The translations under genes were made by a program, and so were the position numbers. The notes below the pieces were generated by a model that saw nothing but the letters and a program-made list of their open reading frames with translations, did no database searches and was not told the origin of the DNA. This document shows positions 21,089-29,720 of a stretch of DNA of 64,000 nucleotides, piece after piece. Numbering within the stretch: position 1 is the first letter of the stretch; each line of letters starts with the position of its first letter. Location: assembly GCA_036186865.1 (NCBI GenBank), contig AP025046.1:39041214-39105213 (forward strand). The letters run 5' to 3'. This DNA is from Eustoma russellianum. Taxonomy: Eukaryota; Streptophyta; Magnoliopsida; Gentianales; Gentianaceae.

Positions 21089-21301
21089 ATGATTAAGCCA
21101 AACGTCAAACAAGCTCAGGATTTAAGATCAGGTATGAATTATGATTATTTGAGGTTTTCGAGGTATTACATTCATGTTATAATTCTTTATGTATTTCATG
21201 GTAGTTTATTGTATTCTTGCTGGGTGATTTTAAACACTCACACTTTATTTTTCCCCAGAGCCAGAAAATGCCAAGATAGAATGGATTGAGGATGAGCCGA
21301 G
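21089..21301 (+). CDS. Predicted two-exon leader ORF in Gypsy 1 LTR, interrupted by Copia 2
   Basis: An ATG at 21089 opens a frame that reaches the donor at 21131. After the predicted 127-nt intron (21132-21258) exon 2 continues in frame with KIEWIEDEPR and is cut at 21301 by Copia 2; the last codons and the TAG are at 31141-31156. The layout matches Gypsy 2 at 59717-59942. Exon 1 is poorly conserved between the two copies, whereas exon 2 is well conserved. Confidence 0.4.
21132..21258 (+). other. Predicted 127-nt intron in Gypsy 1 LTR
   Basis: Donor CAG|GTATG, branch-like CTCAC near 21237, acceptor TTTTTCCCCAG. Homologous introns lie at 16376-16495 and 59760-59883. Confidence 0.5.
21297..21301. 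repeat. Target-site duplication ccgag (partner 31136-31140)
   Basis: ccgag flanks both ends of Copia 2 exactly, and the Gypsy LTR homology continues across it. Confidence 0.95.
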
Positions 21302-21948
21302 TGTTAGGTCCGAAATACACTCTAGAGGGGGGGGGGTGAATAGAGTGTTTTGGTCTTTTTGCGGAATTTTCTTGTTTGTCTCAACTCAAAAAGGATATTC
21401 AAAATGAGGACAAGAATGGAGATGAGAAGTAGTGAATGAGTACACCGGATATAGAGTGGTTCGAATCGTAAATGATTCTACTCCACTACCACTTTGTTTC
21501 CAAAGTGGATTTTCAACAACTACTCTTCTTATTATGAACAACAAGAACAACCACAGCAACACTTACACTAACACTTTAGTGTAAGCTACAAAAACAGCAA
21601 CTTCTTGCACAACACACTTGTGCAACCACAGCAACTACAGCTATTAGCAAGAACAACTTCTTGCTTCCTCACAACTTCAATAAAAGTTCCCTCAAGAACT
21701 TCTCACAGTGGGTTGAAGAAATATAGTAAGGTTCACACTTTCTCACAAGTCTAAGCACAAGCAAGAGATCAAATATTTATGGTTCCTCTTGTGCTTGACT
21801 CTCTTTCTCTCAATATACAATAATGAAGATCAAAGAAAAGCTAGACAAGCTTTAAACAAATTTACAAGTATGAGAGAAATATACAACAATGGAAAACGAA
21901 GCTAGATGATGTTGAAAAAATGTGTAATTGCTTCATCCAAGCCTCTTC

Positions 21949-21956
21949 TATTTATA
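21949..21956 (-). promoter_or_regulatory. TATA box in the Copia 2 3' LTR
   Basis: TATAAATA on the minus strand. The matching position in the 5' LTR (30364-30371) reads TATGAATA, so the promoter that should drive the element is damaged while the copy in the 3' LTR is intact. Confidence 0.6.
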
Positions 21957-22226
21957 AATAAAGTTGACCACGTTTTTGAGGCTCTCCACCAAGTCTTCAT
22001 CTTCAAAAATGTCAAGATAGTGCCCAAATAGTCTTTAGCCACCCTATGGAGTGATTTGATCTTGGATAGCCACCCTAGAGAATCTTAGACATATTTAAAA
22101 TAGTCAAAGAAGCATGTAGTATGTTGGGTTAAAGTCCACAAGAAATTTGAGCAAGATTGGAGAGAGAAAATATCATAGATCTCCCTTGGATTTTGTTCCA
22201 ACGTTTGAAAATTTTTGAACTCTGGA

Positions 22227-22515
22227 GACGTCGATCGATCTACGTGCCAGAGCTGAGAGATCAACGTCTCTCAGTCAGACGTCGATCGATCAACGTCAGC
22301 CTGGCTGAGAGATCGACGTCTCTCAGAATGACGTCGATCGATCGACGTCATTAGGCTGAGAGATCGACGTCTCTCAGATGTATGTCGATCGATCGACATA
22401 CCTGAAGCTGAGAGATCGACGTCTCTCAGTTATACGCCGATCGATCGACGTATGTTTAACTGAGAGATCGACGTCTCTCAGATATACGTCAATCGATCTA
22501 CGTCCCTTGGATGAG
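22227..22515 (-). promoter_or_regulatory. U3 palindrome array, 3' LTR
   Basis: Perfect or near-perfect dyads centred on GATCGATC alternate with CTGAGAGA...TCTCTCAG inverted repeats. An example is the 22-bp dyad at 22329-22350 with TGACGTC arms; the one at 22382-22401 has TATGTC/GACATA arms. TGACGT is the core recognised by TGA-type bZIP factors, so this looks like an enhancer. Palindrome arrays in the LTR are, to my knowledge, a described trait of Sireviruses. Confidence 0.75.
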
Positions 22516-22720
22516 AGTATGACGTAGATCTGAGTGCTTAAATTTTTACCAAGCTTCACATGGATCTTTTGAAGGGCTGATGTAACCTTCATCTGATTCA
22601 TGAGAGATTTTTCATCTCGCACATATTTACATCAATTTTGCTTCGAACTAAAGATATGAAATTTCATCTTAGTCCTTTAAAACATCTTTTTGTATCATCA
22701 AAACATTTTATAAACTAACA

Positions 22721-22733
22721 ATCTTCCCCTTTT
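22721..22733 (-). promoter_or_regulatory. Polypurine tract of Copia 2
   Basis: AAAAAGGGGAAGAT on the minus strand abuts the 3' LTR. Similar GGGGGAG tracts occur upstream at about 22820, 22912 and 23105, matching the several polypurine tracts usual in Sireviruses. Confidence 0.8.
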
Positions 22734-23233
22734 TGATGATTTCAAAAAAACCAAGACTCTAAAAGATGTTTTTCCTTTGTTTTAACTGTTTGAATGTTTC
22801 AAACTTGAAAAAATATCAATCTCCCCCTAAGTATGTGCGCTTTATAACTTCCGTAGTGATCAAAGTGAACAAGATTTTGCAATTTCAACCAAAATACTTT
22901 TCTTTGAAATTTGCTCCCCCTCAATCAAATAACTGTTCATGCTTATCATCAATTTACAAGGATTTCAATTTTCAAGCTTACCTCATTTTGCCAGCTTTCC
23001 AACAATCTCATCATGCAATAAACCATTTTAACAAATAAGCCAATAAGCACAAATAATAAACAATAACCACAAATAAGCCACAAAAGCAAAGCAATAATAA
23101 CCATTTTCTCCCCCTTTTTGAAAGCATCAAAAAAATAAGCAATAATACTTCAATAAATCCAAAGACACATCCGAGTTTTACAACCAACAACAAATTTGAA
23201 GTTAAAAACAGGATGCAAGCTAAAACAACCACC

Positions 23234-24496
23234 CTAGTCTTCGTCTGAAGAGAATGTTATGCCAGGAATGCAAGCTTTCATCTTTGCCTTGAGCTTTGCA
23301 AACCTCGACTCATGGACGGATACCTTGCTACGAAGCTCCCCAACCTCGTGTTGAAGACTAGCAACTTGAGCTTGAAGTGCTGGGACATTTGAGCTCAAGA
23401 TACTTGGTTCTTCATGAGTCTCTGGTTCGGGAATGGGTGCCTCATCCGGAAGGTCTTCGTCTTCTCTTTCTTCCTCCTCTTGTTCTCTCCTCATTGCCTC
23501 TTTTCTAGATTTCAGTATTTGTTGGATGTTGACTTTATCATAGAAGTCCTTGTGCGTAATGTTGTCAACATCCGTGTCATCTACTTGAATACCCGACTTC
23601 ACAAGCATCCTATAAATAAGGTTACTATAGGGTAGGGCCTTGTTTTGCTTGGTTGTGGCTTCAATAACATTCGTCATGAAAAGATCCCCAAAGTTAACCT
23701 TCTCCCGGTTAGCTATTCGGTATGCTATGTAGAAGTCAAGGTTACTTGGCAGTTTTGCGGATTTTCCATTGATACAGAATGTAACAATGGCCAGAAGAGT
23801 GCGATAGACTAAAGGCATATCATTTGTGTTTTTACTAGGATGGAAGCCTAGGAAAGTCTTAACTTCATCTTCAGATACTTTCCATTTGGCTGCATCCCAT
23901 TTCCACGCATCAAACTCAAAATACCCTTCGTTGGGTACACTAATCAGGTCACAAATTTTTTCAACTTTCCATTTGATATGGTGTCCATCAATGACAGAGT
24001 GTAGAGCTAAGGGAAGGTTATTTATGCATTCTACCCACAAATTTGCATAAAATAGTCGAGTATACCTAGTGGACATTTTTGACATCTCATTCTCATTCCA
24101 TATACTCCTCCACTCTTGAGCGTCCAACCACTCAATGATTGGGCTTAGTTCATTTTTGCTTAGAATATCATTTATTCTAAGCAACTTGAGTGGGATGGTT
24201 GCTCTTTCATCATCATCCCATTTATCATATAAAATCTGAGAATGTCTAGTTATATACCTTATTTGCCCCAGAGGCAAGGGTTCCGTCAAGGCTTCCTTGG
24301 CATCTTTTGCTTTAATCCAAGGGAAGTTTGAGAGAGTTAGCTCACTTCTAATTCCATCAAGGACACGCCCTTGACTCATGTCCATAGATTGTTTCATCCT
24401 AGGTTGAGAAGATTGTCCTTGAGAGGAGCTTGAACCTTCTCCTCCACCTCTAGAAGATCTTGGCCTCTTGGTTGTGTTTTTACTCCTTGAAGACAT
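23234..24496 (-). CDS. Extra ORF in envelope position of Copia 2, 420 aa
   Basis: An uninterrupted frame after pol and on the same strand. The N-terminus is Ser/Arg/Gly-rich and basic. The middle (about residues 140-270) has LFYANLWVE, a GHHIKWKVEKICDLISVP-like stretch and a Trp-rich segment. It resembles the plant 'putative transposon protein' domain (Pfam PF20167 type), from memory of that family. An acidic Glu/Asp-rich stretch follows (about 335-370), then a C-terminal heptad-like coiled coil. I see no signal peptide or convincing membrane helix, so a real envelope role is doubtful. It has its own upstream TATA box and palindrome array (24712-24840). Its intact state next to a broken pol is notable. 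Confidence 0.75.
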   Translation of the reverse strand: MSSRSKNTTKRPRSSRGGGEGSSSSQGQSSQPRMKQSMDMSQGRVLDGIRSELTLSNFPWIKAKDAKEALTEPLPLGQIRYITRHSQILYDKWDDDERATIPLKLLRINDILSKNELSPIIEWLDAQEWRSIWNENEMSKMSTRYTRLFYANLWVECINNLPLALHSVIDGHHIKWKVEKICDLISVPNEGYFEFDAWKWDAAKWKVSEDEVKTFLGFHPSKNTNDMPLVYRTLLAIVTFCINGKSAKLPSNLDFYIAYRIANREKVNFGDLFMTNVIEATTKQNKALPYSNLIYRMLVKSGIQVDDTDVDNITHKDFYDKVNIQQILKSRKEAMRREQEEEEREDEDLPDEAPIPEPETHEEPSILSSNVPALQAQVASLQHEVGELRSKVSVHESRFAKLKAKMKACIPGITFSSDED

Positions 24497-24711
24497 TTTT
24501 AAAGATTTTAGGGCTTGAAAGATGAGAAATCTTGGATGAGATGGATGAATTCAAGAGATGAACTCAAGAATCAAGAGCAGAGATGAGTTAAATCTTGATT
24601 TGGAGATGAAATTTGAGAGAGAAGTGGTTTTGGAAAGAGGGCCGCCTGATTTGGTAGGGTTTCTGCCGAAATTTTTGAGTGAAAAATGAGGAAGGGTCGC
24701 GTTTTGCAGAG

Positions 24712-24719
24712 ATTTTATA
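24712..24719 (-). promoter_or_regulatory. Possible internal TATA box for the extra ORF
   Basis: TATAAAAT on the minus strand, 15 bases downstream of a palindrome array and 216 bases upstream of the ATG at 24496. The interval is CT-rich like a plant 5' untranslated region. Confidence 0.5.
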
Positions 24720-24732
24720 GTTGCAGAATTCG

Positions 24733-24840
24733 ACGACGTCGATCGATCGACGTCTGAGTTCGACGTACGTCGATCGATCGATGTCAGAGATCGACGTACG
24801 TCGATCTCTTGTTTTGATACGTCGATCGTTCGACGTGTCC
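24733..24840 (-). promoter_or_regulatory. Internal palindrome array between pol and the extra ORF
   Basis: It contains the perfect 20-bp dyad GACGTCGATCGATCGACGTC at 24735-24754 and three more ACGTCGATC-type units. It uses the same motif as the LTR array (22227-22515) but lies inside the element, just upstream of a TATA box. Confidence 0.65.
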
Positions 24841-24870
24841 CTGATTTTGAAATTTTCAGTTTTCATCTCT

Positions 24871-27561
24871 TTAACTTATGTTTATCATTCCTAGTCTCGT
24901 TCTAATTGATTCGAATGTCTCAGTGGGGAGGGATTTGGTAAAGATGTCCGCCAGTTGGTCATTTGTTGGAACAAACTCAATGCATACCAATCCTTTTTGA
25001 ATGCAATCTCTTATGAAGTGATGTCTCACTTCAATGTGTTTTGTTCTACTATGATGAAACGGGTTTTGTGCTACACTTATGGCTGAGGTATTGTCACATA
25101 GGATGGGAACTTTATCAAACTTAACATTGTAATCATTCAATGTGTTTGTCATCCAAAGTAGTTGTGCACAACATGAAGCGGCCGATATATATTCGGATTC
25201 CGCCGTTGATAGTGACACACTATTTTGTTTCTTAGAGAACCAAGAAACCAAGCAATCTCCAAGGAATTGACACGTTCCGGAGGTGCTTTTCCTATCAACA
25301 AGATTTCCGGCATAGTCGGAGTCACTATACCCTCTTAAATCAAAACATCCATTTTTGGGATAAAACAATCCAAAATTCAAAGTTCCTTTTAAATACCTAA
25401 AGATACGTTTAACAGCAACTAAATGTGATTCCTTAGGCATACTTTGAAATCTAGCACATAAGCACACAACATGCAAAATATCCGGTCTGCTAGCTTTTAA
25501 ATAGAGTAAACTATCAATCATACCCCTATATTTGGTTACCTCAACCGGCTTTCCTTTTTCGTCTTTGTCAAGCTTTGTACTTGTGCTCATCGGAGTGCTC
25601 ACACTTCTTCCATCCTCGAATTTGTACTTCTTGATCAAATCATTTGTGTACTTTGTTTGAGATATGTACACTCCATCTTGAGTTTGCTTGATTTGTAGAC
25701 CAAGGAAGTAGTTGAGTTCACCCATCATGCTCATTTCAAATTCTCCTTCCATCAATTTTGCAAAATGCTCACAAAGAGAATCGTTAGTAGCACCAAAAAT
25801 AATATCATCCACATAAATTTGAACAAGCAATTGATGGTTTCCTTGTTCTTTAATAAAAAGAGTAGTGTCGACTTTTCCTCTTGAAAACTCGTTTTCAAGT
25901 AGGAAGTTACTTAATCTATCATACCAAGCCCTAGGAGCTTGTTTAAGTCCATAAAGGGCCTTTTTGAGTTTAAAAACATGATTTGGATAATCATGATTTT
26001 CAAACCCCGGAGGTTGAGCTACATAAACCTCTTCTTGAATTATTCCATTCAAGAATGCGGATTTCACATCCATTTGATATAGTTTGAAATCCTTATAGCA
26101 TGCATATGCTAATAGCATCCTAATAGCTTCTAACCTAGCTACGGGGGCAAACGTTTCATCATAGTCTATGCCTTCCTCTTGCCTATAACCTTGTGCTACT
26201 AACCTAACTTTGTTTCTAGTGATGTTTCCTTTATCATCCATTTTATTTCTAAATACCCATTTAGTACCAATTACGGGATGATCACTAGGTTTAGCAACTA
26301 ATTCCCAAACATCACTTCTTTCAAATTGATTTAATTCTTCTTGCATAGCCAATACCCAATCTTCATCATTTATTGCCTCCTTTATGTTTTTAGGCTCAAC
26401 TTGTGAAATGAAAGCATTTTCATTGAATTTTCTCCTAGTCATTATGCCTTGGCTAGTTTCACCTAATATCAACTCTTTCGGGTGATCTTTCCTATACTTG
26501 TATGAATCCGGTAAATTTGAGGTATCTCCTCCTACTTCTTCATTTTCAACCTTAGGTTGAAGTGGATCAATCCTAAGGTCAATAACAATATTACCTTTTG
26601 GATTCTCAAATTTCTCTATATGGCTTACTTCAATTATTTCATCATCATCATCATTAATGTTTGATTTGTCCTCATTGAGTTCACTAAATTTGACATGAAT
26701 TGATTCTTCAACTTTCATGCTTCTTTTATTATATACTCTAAATGCCTTGCTATTTTGAGCATATCCCATAAAGATTCCTTCATCCGCTTTGAAGTCGAGT
26801 TTATCCAAGTTATCTTTGGTGTTAAGTATAAAACACTTACAACCAAAAACCTTGAAATAACCAATATTTGGTACTCTACCTTTCCAAAGCTCATAAGGAG
26901 TCTTTTTGAGAAATGGTCTCAAATAAACTCTATTGATTACATGACAAGCGGTATTTACCGCTTCGGCCCAAAAATATTTGGGTAACTCAAATTCGTTTAG
27001 CATGGCTCTACTTATTTTTTGAAGTGTTCTATTCTTCCTTTCCGCAACACCATTTTGTTGAGGAGTTCTTGGAGCTGAGAAATTGTGTCCATACCCCTTG
27101 GATACACAAAATTCTTGAAATTCTCCATCAAACTCACCACCTCTATCACTTCTAATTTCCTTAATTGTGTCTTCTCTTTGATTTTCTAATCTTTTACAGA
27201 GCTTTATAAATTCTTGGCATGCATCATTCTTTTTAGCTAAGAACATTACCCAAGTGTACCTAGAGAAGTCATCTACCACCACAAAGGTGTAATGTTTTCC
27301 ACTTAGACTTGCTGTACCAATATCCCCATACAAATCCATATGAAGCAATTGTAGGGGTTTGGTGGTGGAGATTTCACTTTTGGGTTTGAAGCTTGTTTTA
27401 ACAAGCTTTGCCTTTTGACAAGTGTCACATAAGCCATGGTTTTCGAAATTTAATTTTGGAAGACCTTGGACCTTTTCATTTTTGCAAATCTCTTTGAAGT
27501 TTTTAAAGCTAATATGTCCAAGTCGTCTGTGCCATAGTTGAGTCAAATCATTTTTTGGCAA
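24871..27561 (-). CDS. pol: Copia 2 integrase, reverse transcriptase and RNase H
   Basis: 896 codons without a stop. The N-terminal zinc domain has H11, H16 and CDTC. The integrase core has D in LLHMDLYG, D in IRSDRGGEF and E in NGVAERKN. RT has FAPVARLEAIR, the QMDVKSAFLNG motif and the catalytic YVDD at residues 583-586 (25804-25815). RNase H has YSDSDYAG, STAESEY and LCDNTSA. It ends at a TAA in the usual Copia position. The order integrase-RT is the Copia signature. The true start is upstream; an extra A near 27550 breaks the join to protease, so this is a fragment of the polyprotein. Confidence 0.93.
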   Translation of the reverse strand: MPKNDLTQLWHRRLGHISFKNFKEICKNEKVQGLPKLNFENHGLCDTCQKAKLVKTSFKPKSEISTTKPLQLLHMDLYGDIGTASLSGKHYTFVVVDDFSRYTWVMFLAKKNDACQEFIKLCKRLENQREDTIKEIRSDRGGEFDGEFQEFCVSKGYGHNFSAPRTPQQNGVAERKNRTLQKISRAMLNEFELPKYFWAEAVNTACHVINRVYLRPFLKKTPYELWKGRVPNIGYFKVFGCKCFILNTKDNLDKLDFKADEGIFMGYAQNSKAFRVYNKRSMKVEESIHVKFSELNEDKSNINDDDDEIIEVSHIEKFENPKGNIVIDLRIDPLQPKVENEEVGGDTSNLPDSYKYRKDHPKELILGETSQGIMTRRKFNENAFISQVEPKNIKEAINDEDWVLAMQEELNQFERSDVWELVAKPSDHPVIGTKWVFRNKMDDKGNITRNKVRLVAQGYRQEEGIDYDETFAPVARLEAIRMLLAYACYKDFKLYQMDVKSAFLNGIIQEEVYVAQPPGFENHDYPNHVFKLKKALYGLKQAPRAWYDRLSNFLLENEFSRGKVDTTLFIKEQGNHQLLVQIYVDDIIFGATNDSLCEHFAKLMEGEFEMSMMGELNYFLGLQIKQTQDGVYISQTKYTNDLIKKYKFEDGRSVSTPMSTSTKLDKDEKGKPVEVTKYRGMIDSLLYLKASRPDILHVVCLCARFQSMPKESHLVAVKRIFRYLKGTLNFGLFYPKNGCFDLRGYSDSDYAGNLVDRKSTSGTCQFLGDCLVSWFSKKQNSVSLSTAESEYISAASCCAQLLWMTNTLNDYNVKFDKVPILCDNTSAISVAQNPFHHSRTKHIEVRHHFIRDCIQKGLVCIEFVPTNDQLADIFTKSLPTETFESIRTRLGMINIS

Positions 27562-28175
27562 CTAGGCAAGAAACATTTTGTGATATCAAATCATGTGTGC
27601 TAAATTTGTAAACATCATTTTTACGAATAGCTTCAAAAACGATCTTATCGTTCTTTTTCACAACACATTTTCTTTTCACAAACTCTATTTGAAAATTAGC
27701 ATCACATAGTTGGCTAACACTTATCAAATTATACTTAAGCCCTTCTACATATAGTACATTATTAATAGTAAAGAAGAATTACCAATTTCTCCATGTCCAA
27801 GGATTTTGGCTCTCCCATTGCCAAAATGCACCGTTCCACCATCTTGGAGCTTGAGCTTGGTGAACAACGTCTTGTCTCCGGTCATGTGAGTTAACATCCG
27901 CTGTCCATAAGCCATTTGGTTCCTTCTTCTTTGGCTACTCCATTTATCTTGAGAGCCTACAAAACCAAAAGATGTATGCATTGGTACCCTTTGATGGTTG
28001 AGTCCTTTAGGGTTAGTTTTTCGACCCTTAGGCTTCCAAACATATGTGCTTTCAAATCGAGCTTTACATGTTTTCTTTACATGTCCTAGTTTGTTGCAAT
28101 AAAAACAAGTGGATACATGCTTTGGTTTAGAAGATGATGAATTTTTTTGTGTTTTTCTATTGTTTGCCTTTTTCT
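27545..28175 (-). pseudogene. pol: Broken Gag-end/protease region of Copia 2
   Basis: In different frames one can read a second zinc knuckle (CFYCNKLGHVKKTC, 28065-28106), the protease active site DSGC (near 27895) and HMTGD just after it. Between DSGC and HMTGD one base is missing, which gives a stop. Another shift lies near 27770 and another at the A run near 27550. At least four lesions in 600 bases separate gag from integrase, so no Gag-Pol could be made from this copy. Confidence 0.8.
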
Positions 28176-29657
28176 TTAAGGACTTAGGTTTAATAAAGAA
28201 GATGATGAGTTAAATCCTAAACCGGATTTATCATTTCCAATTCTTTGATTTCCAAGTAGTATGTCTAAGTTGTTTTTACCATTTGTTAGTCTTTGTAAGT
28301 CTAACTTTAGTTTCTCACATTCTTTTCTAATTTCTTCATTTTCAAGAGCTACGGTTTTATGCATGGTAAATATGATGTCATGCTCTTGAAACATCAAAAT
28401 ATTTTTGTCATGCAAGCTCTTATTTTCTAAAATGCATTTCTTGAATTCTTTCTTTAAATGCTTATACTTCAAATTTAATTTCTCAAAGTCATCTTGCAGA
28501 TCTCCTATTTCATCATGTAAATTTGAAGGGTTAGAATTTACCTCAAGGTCATCTTCAATTGCCATAAGACAAGTATGTTGAAACTTTGGATTGTCAACCA
28601 TTGCCACAAGTCCAACACCTTGATCTTCACTCTCTTCTCCTTCCGATTCCGAAAGGAGATCATCCCACGTGGTTACCTCTGCATTGAGGGCTTTCTTCTT
28701 TTGAGGAAAGACCTTCTTCTCTTGCTTTTGCGGTTCTTTTACGTGGCAATCGGCAATGAAGTGACCGGGTCGACCACATCTATAACAATTTTCACTTGCT
28801 TCCTTTTCTTTAGATGGTTTCTTGAAAAACTTTCTTGCCTGAGTTTTGTTTCTAGTTGCCATTCTTCTAAATTTTCTTACTAGAAGGGCAACTTCCTCAT
28901 CCGATTCATCGGACTCTACTACCAATCCTTTGTGTGATGTTTGTGTAGGCTTGATAGGATTCATCCTATTTCGTTCATCAATAAGAATTTCATGAGTAAG
29001 AAGATTACCGGATAGCTCATCAAGGGTAAGAGTCTTGAGATTCTTTGATTCGGTGATGGCGGTGACTTTGGGTGTCCATTCTCTTGGCAAAGAATTGAGG
29101 AGTTTTGAGACAAGGTCTTCATTTGAGATTTTCTTGTCAACCATGGAGAGTTGATTCACTATTCGTGTGAATCGATCGATTGTCTCCTCAATCTTCTCAC
29201 CGCTTTTCATTCCGAACATCTCATACTCCTTCATGAGCATAAGTCGTTTGGCCATTCTTACTTGCTCAGTTCCTTCATGTATCATTTCAAGCCTTTTCCA
29301 TGCCTCATGAGCTGTTTCAAGACCTTGAAGTCTTATAAGCTCGGTGGTGGTGAGAGCACTTGAAAGAATATCAAATGCCTTGCCATTAATGGCAAATCTT
29401 ATCTTTTCTTCATCGGTGTAGTCATCCTCATCTTTGAATATTGATTCTCCTTTTGAGTTGGTAATCATAGGAACTTCAATTCCTTTGACAACGGCTCTCC
29501 ATATATCGAATCCACAACCTTTCAAGTGATTGATCATTTGAAACTTCCACAAGGAATAGTTTTGGGCATCAAACATAGGTGCTTTAGTGTTTGATCTGGA
29601 AAATAGTGCAGTAGGCTTAGAAGATGAAGAGGTTGAAGTTGAGGTTGAGGTTGCCAT
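28176..29657 (-). CDS. gag: Copia 2 Gag
   Basis: The open frame starts at a Met at 29681; the Met at 29657, followed by a Ser/Thr-rich tail, is the likelier start. A UBN2-type capsid region (FDAQNYSLWKFQMINHLKG, AHEAWKRLE, LLNSLPREW) is followed by a zinc knuckle CYRCGRPGHFIADC (residues about 299-312 from 29681, at 28746-28787) and a long Lys/Glu/Leu-rich, probably coiled-coil C-terminus. The size and two knuckles fit Sirevirus Gag. The frame ends by a shift near 28190, before the second knuckle. Confidence 0.9.
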   Translation of the reverse strand: MATSTSTSTSSSSKPTALFSRSNTKAPMFDAQNYSLWKFQMINHLKGCGFDIWRAVVKGIEVPMITNSKGESIFKDEDDYTDEEKIRFAINGKAFDILSSALTTTELIRLQGLETAHEAWKRLEMIHEGTEQVRMAKRLMLMKEYEMFGMKSGEKIEETIDRFTRIVNQLSMVDKKISNEDLVSKLLNSLPREWTPKVTAITESKNLKTLTLDELSGNLLTHEILIDERNRMNPIKPTQTSHKGLVVESDESDEEVALLVRKFRRMATRNKTQARKFFKKPSKEKEASENCYRCGRPGHFIADCHVKEPQKQEKKVFPQKKKALNAEVTTWDDLLSESEGEESEDQGVGLVAMVDNPKFQHTCLMAIEDDLEVNSNPSNLHDEIGDLQDDFEKLNLKYKHLKKEFKKCILENKSLHDKNILMFQEHDIIFTMHKTVALENEEIRKECEKLKLDLQRLTNGKNNLDILLGNQRIGNDKSGLGFNSSSSLLNLSP

Positions 29658-29706
29658 GATCTTTAACCTTGCTACTTGCAAAGATAGGCCAAGTATCCAA
29701 GGTTAG

Positions 29707-29718
29707 GCTCTGATACCA
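29707..29718 (-). promoter_or_regulatory. Primer binding site of Copia 2
   Basis: GCTCTGATACCA, complementary to the initiator Met tRNA end, two bases from the 5' LTR. Confidence 0.95.
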
Positions 29719-29720
29719 AT

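Larger units (their letters stand above)
17802..21301 (+). mobile_element. Gypsy 1 3' LTR, main part
   Basis: It begins TGATGTACCCC and is colinear with the Gypsy 2 5' LTR from 56151. Copia 2 interrupts it after 21301, and it resumes at 31141-31478; together about 3.84 kb. It contains a CCATGG hairpin (18346), many TAACC/GGTTA motifs (18340-18510), ~185-bp degenerate repeats, a hairpin minisatellite and the predicted LTR intron. Confidence 0.9.
21302..22720 (-). repeat. Copia 2 3' LTR
   Basis: Starts TGTTAGGTCC and ends AAACTAACA on the plus strand. It has ten G's after TCTAGA where the other LTR has six, which accounts for the full 4-bp length difference. It carries an intact TATA box (21949-21956) and a palindrome array (22227-22515). 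Confidence 0.95.

Noticed and set aside
22227..22515. CRISPR or rho-independent terminator clusters
   Set aside because: Eukaryotic retrotransposon context, no spacers, no T tract after stems.
22157..22622. Arg/Ser-rich ORFs on both strands (also 30572-31037, 41687-42016)
   Set aside because: They are translations of the GATCGATC/TCTCTCAG palindrome arrays and exist on both strands because the DNA is palindromic.
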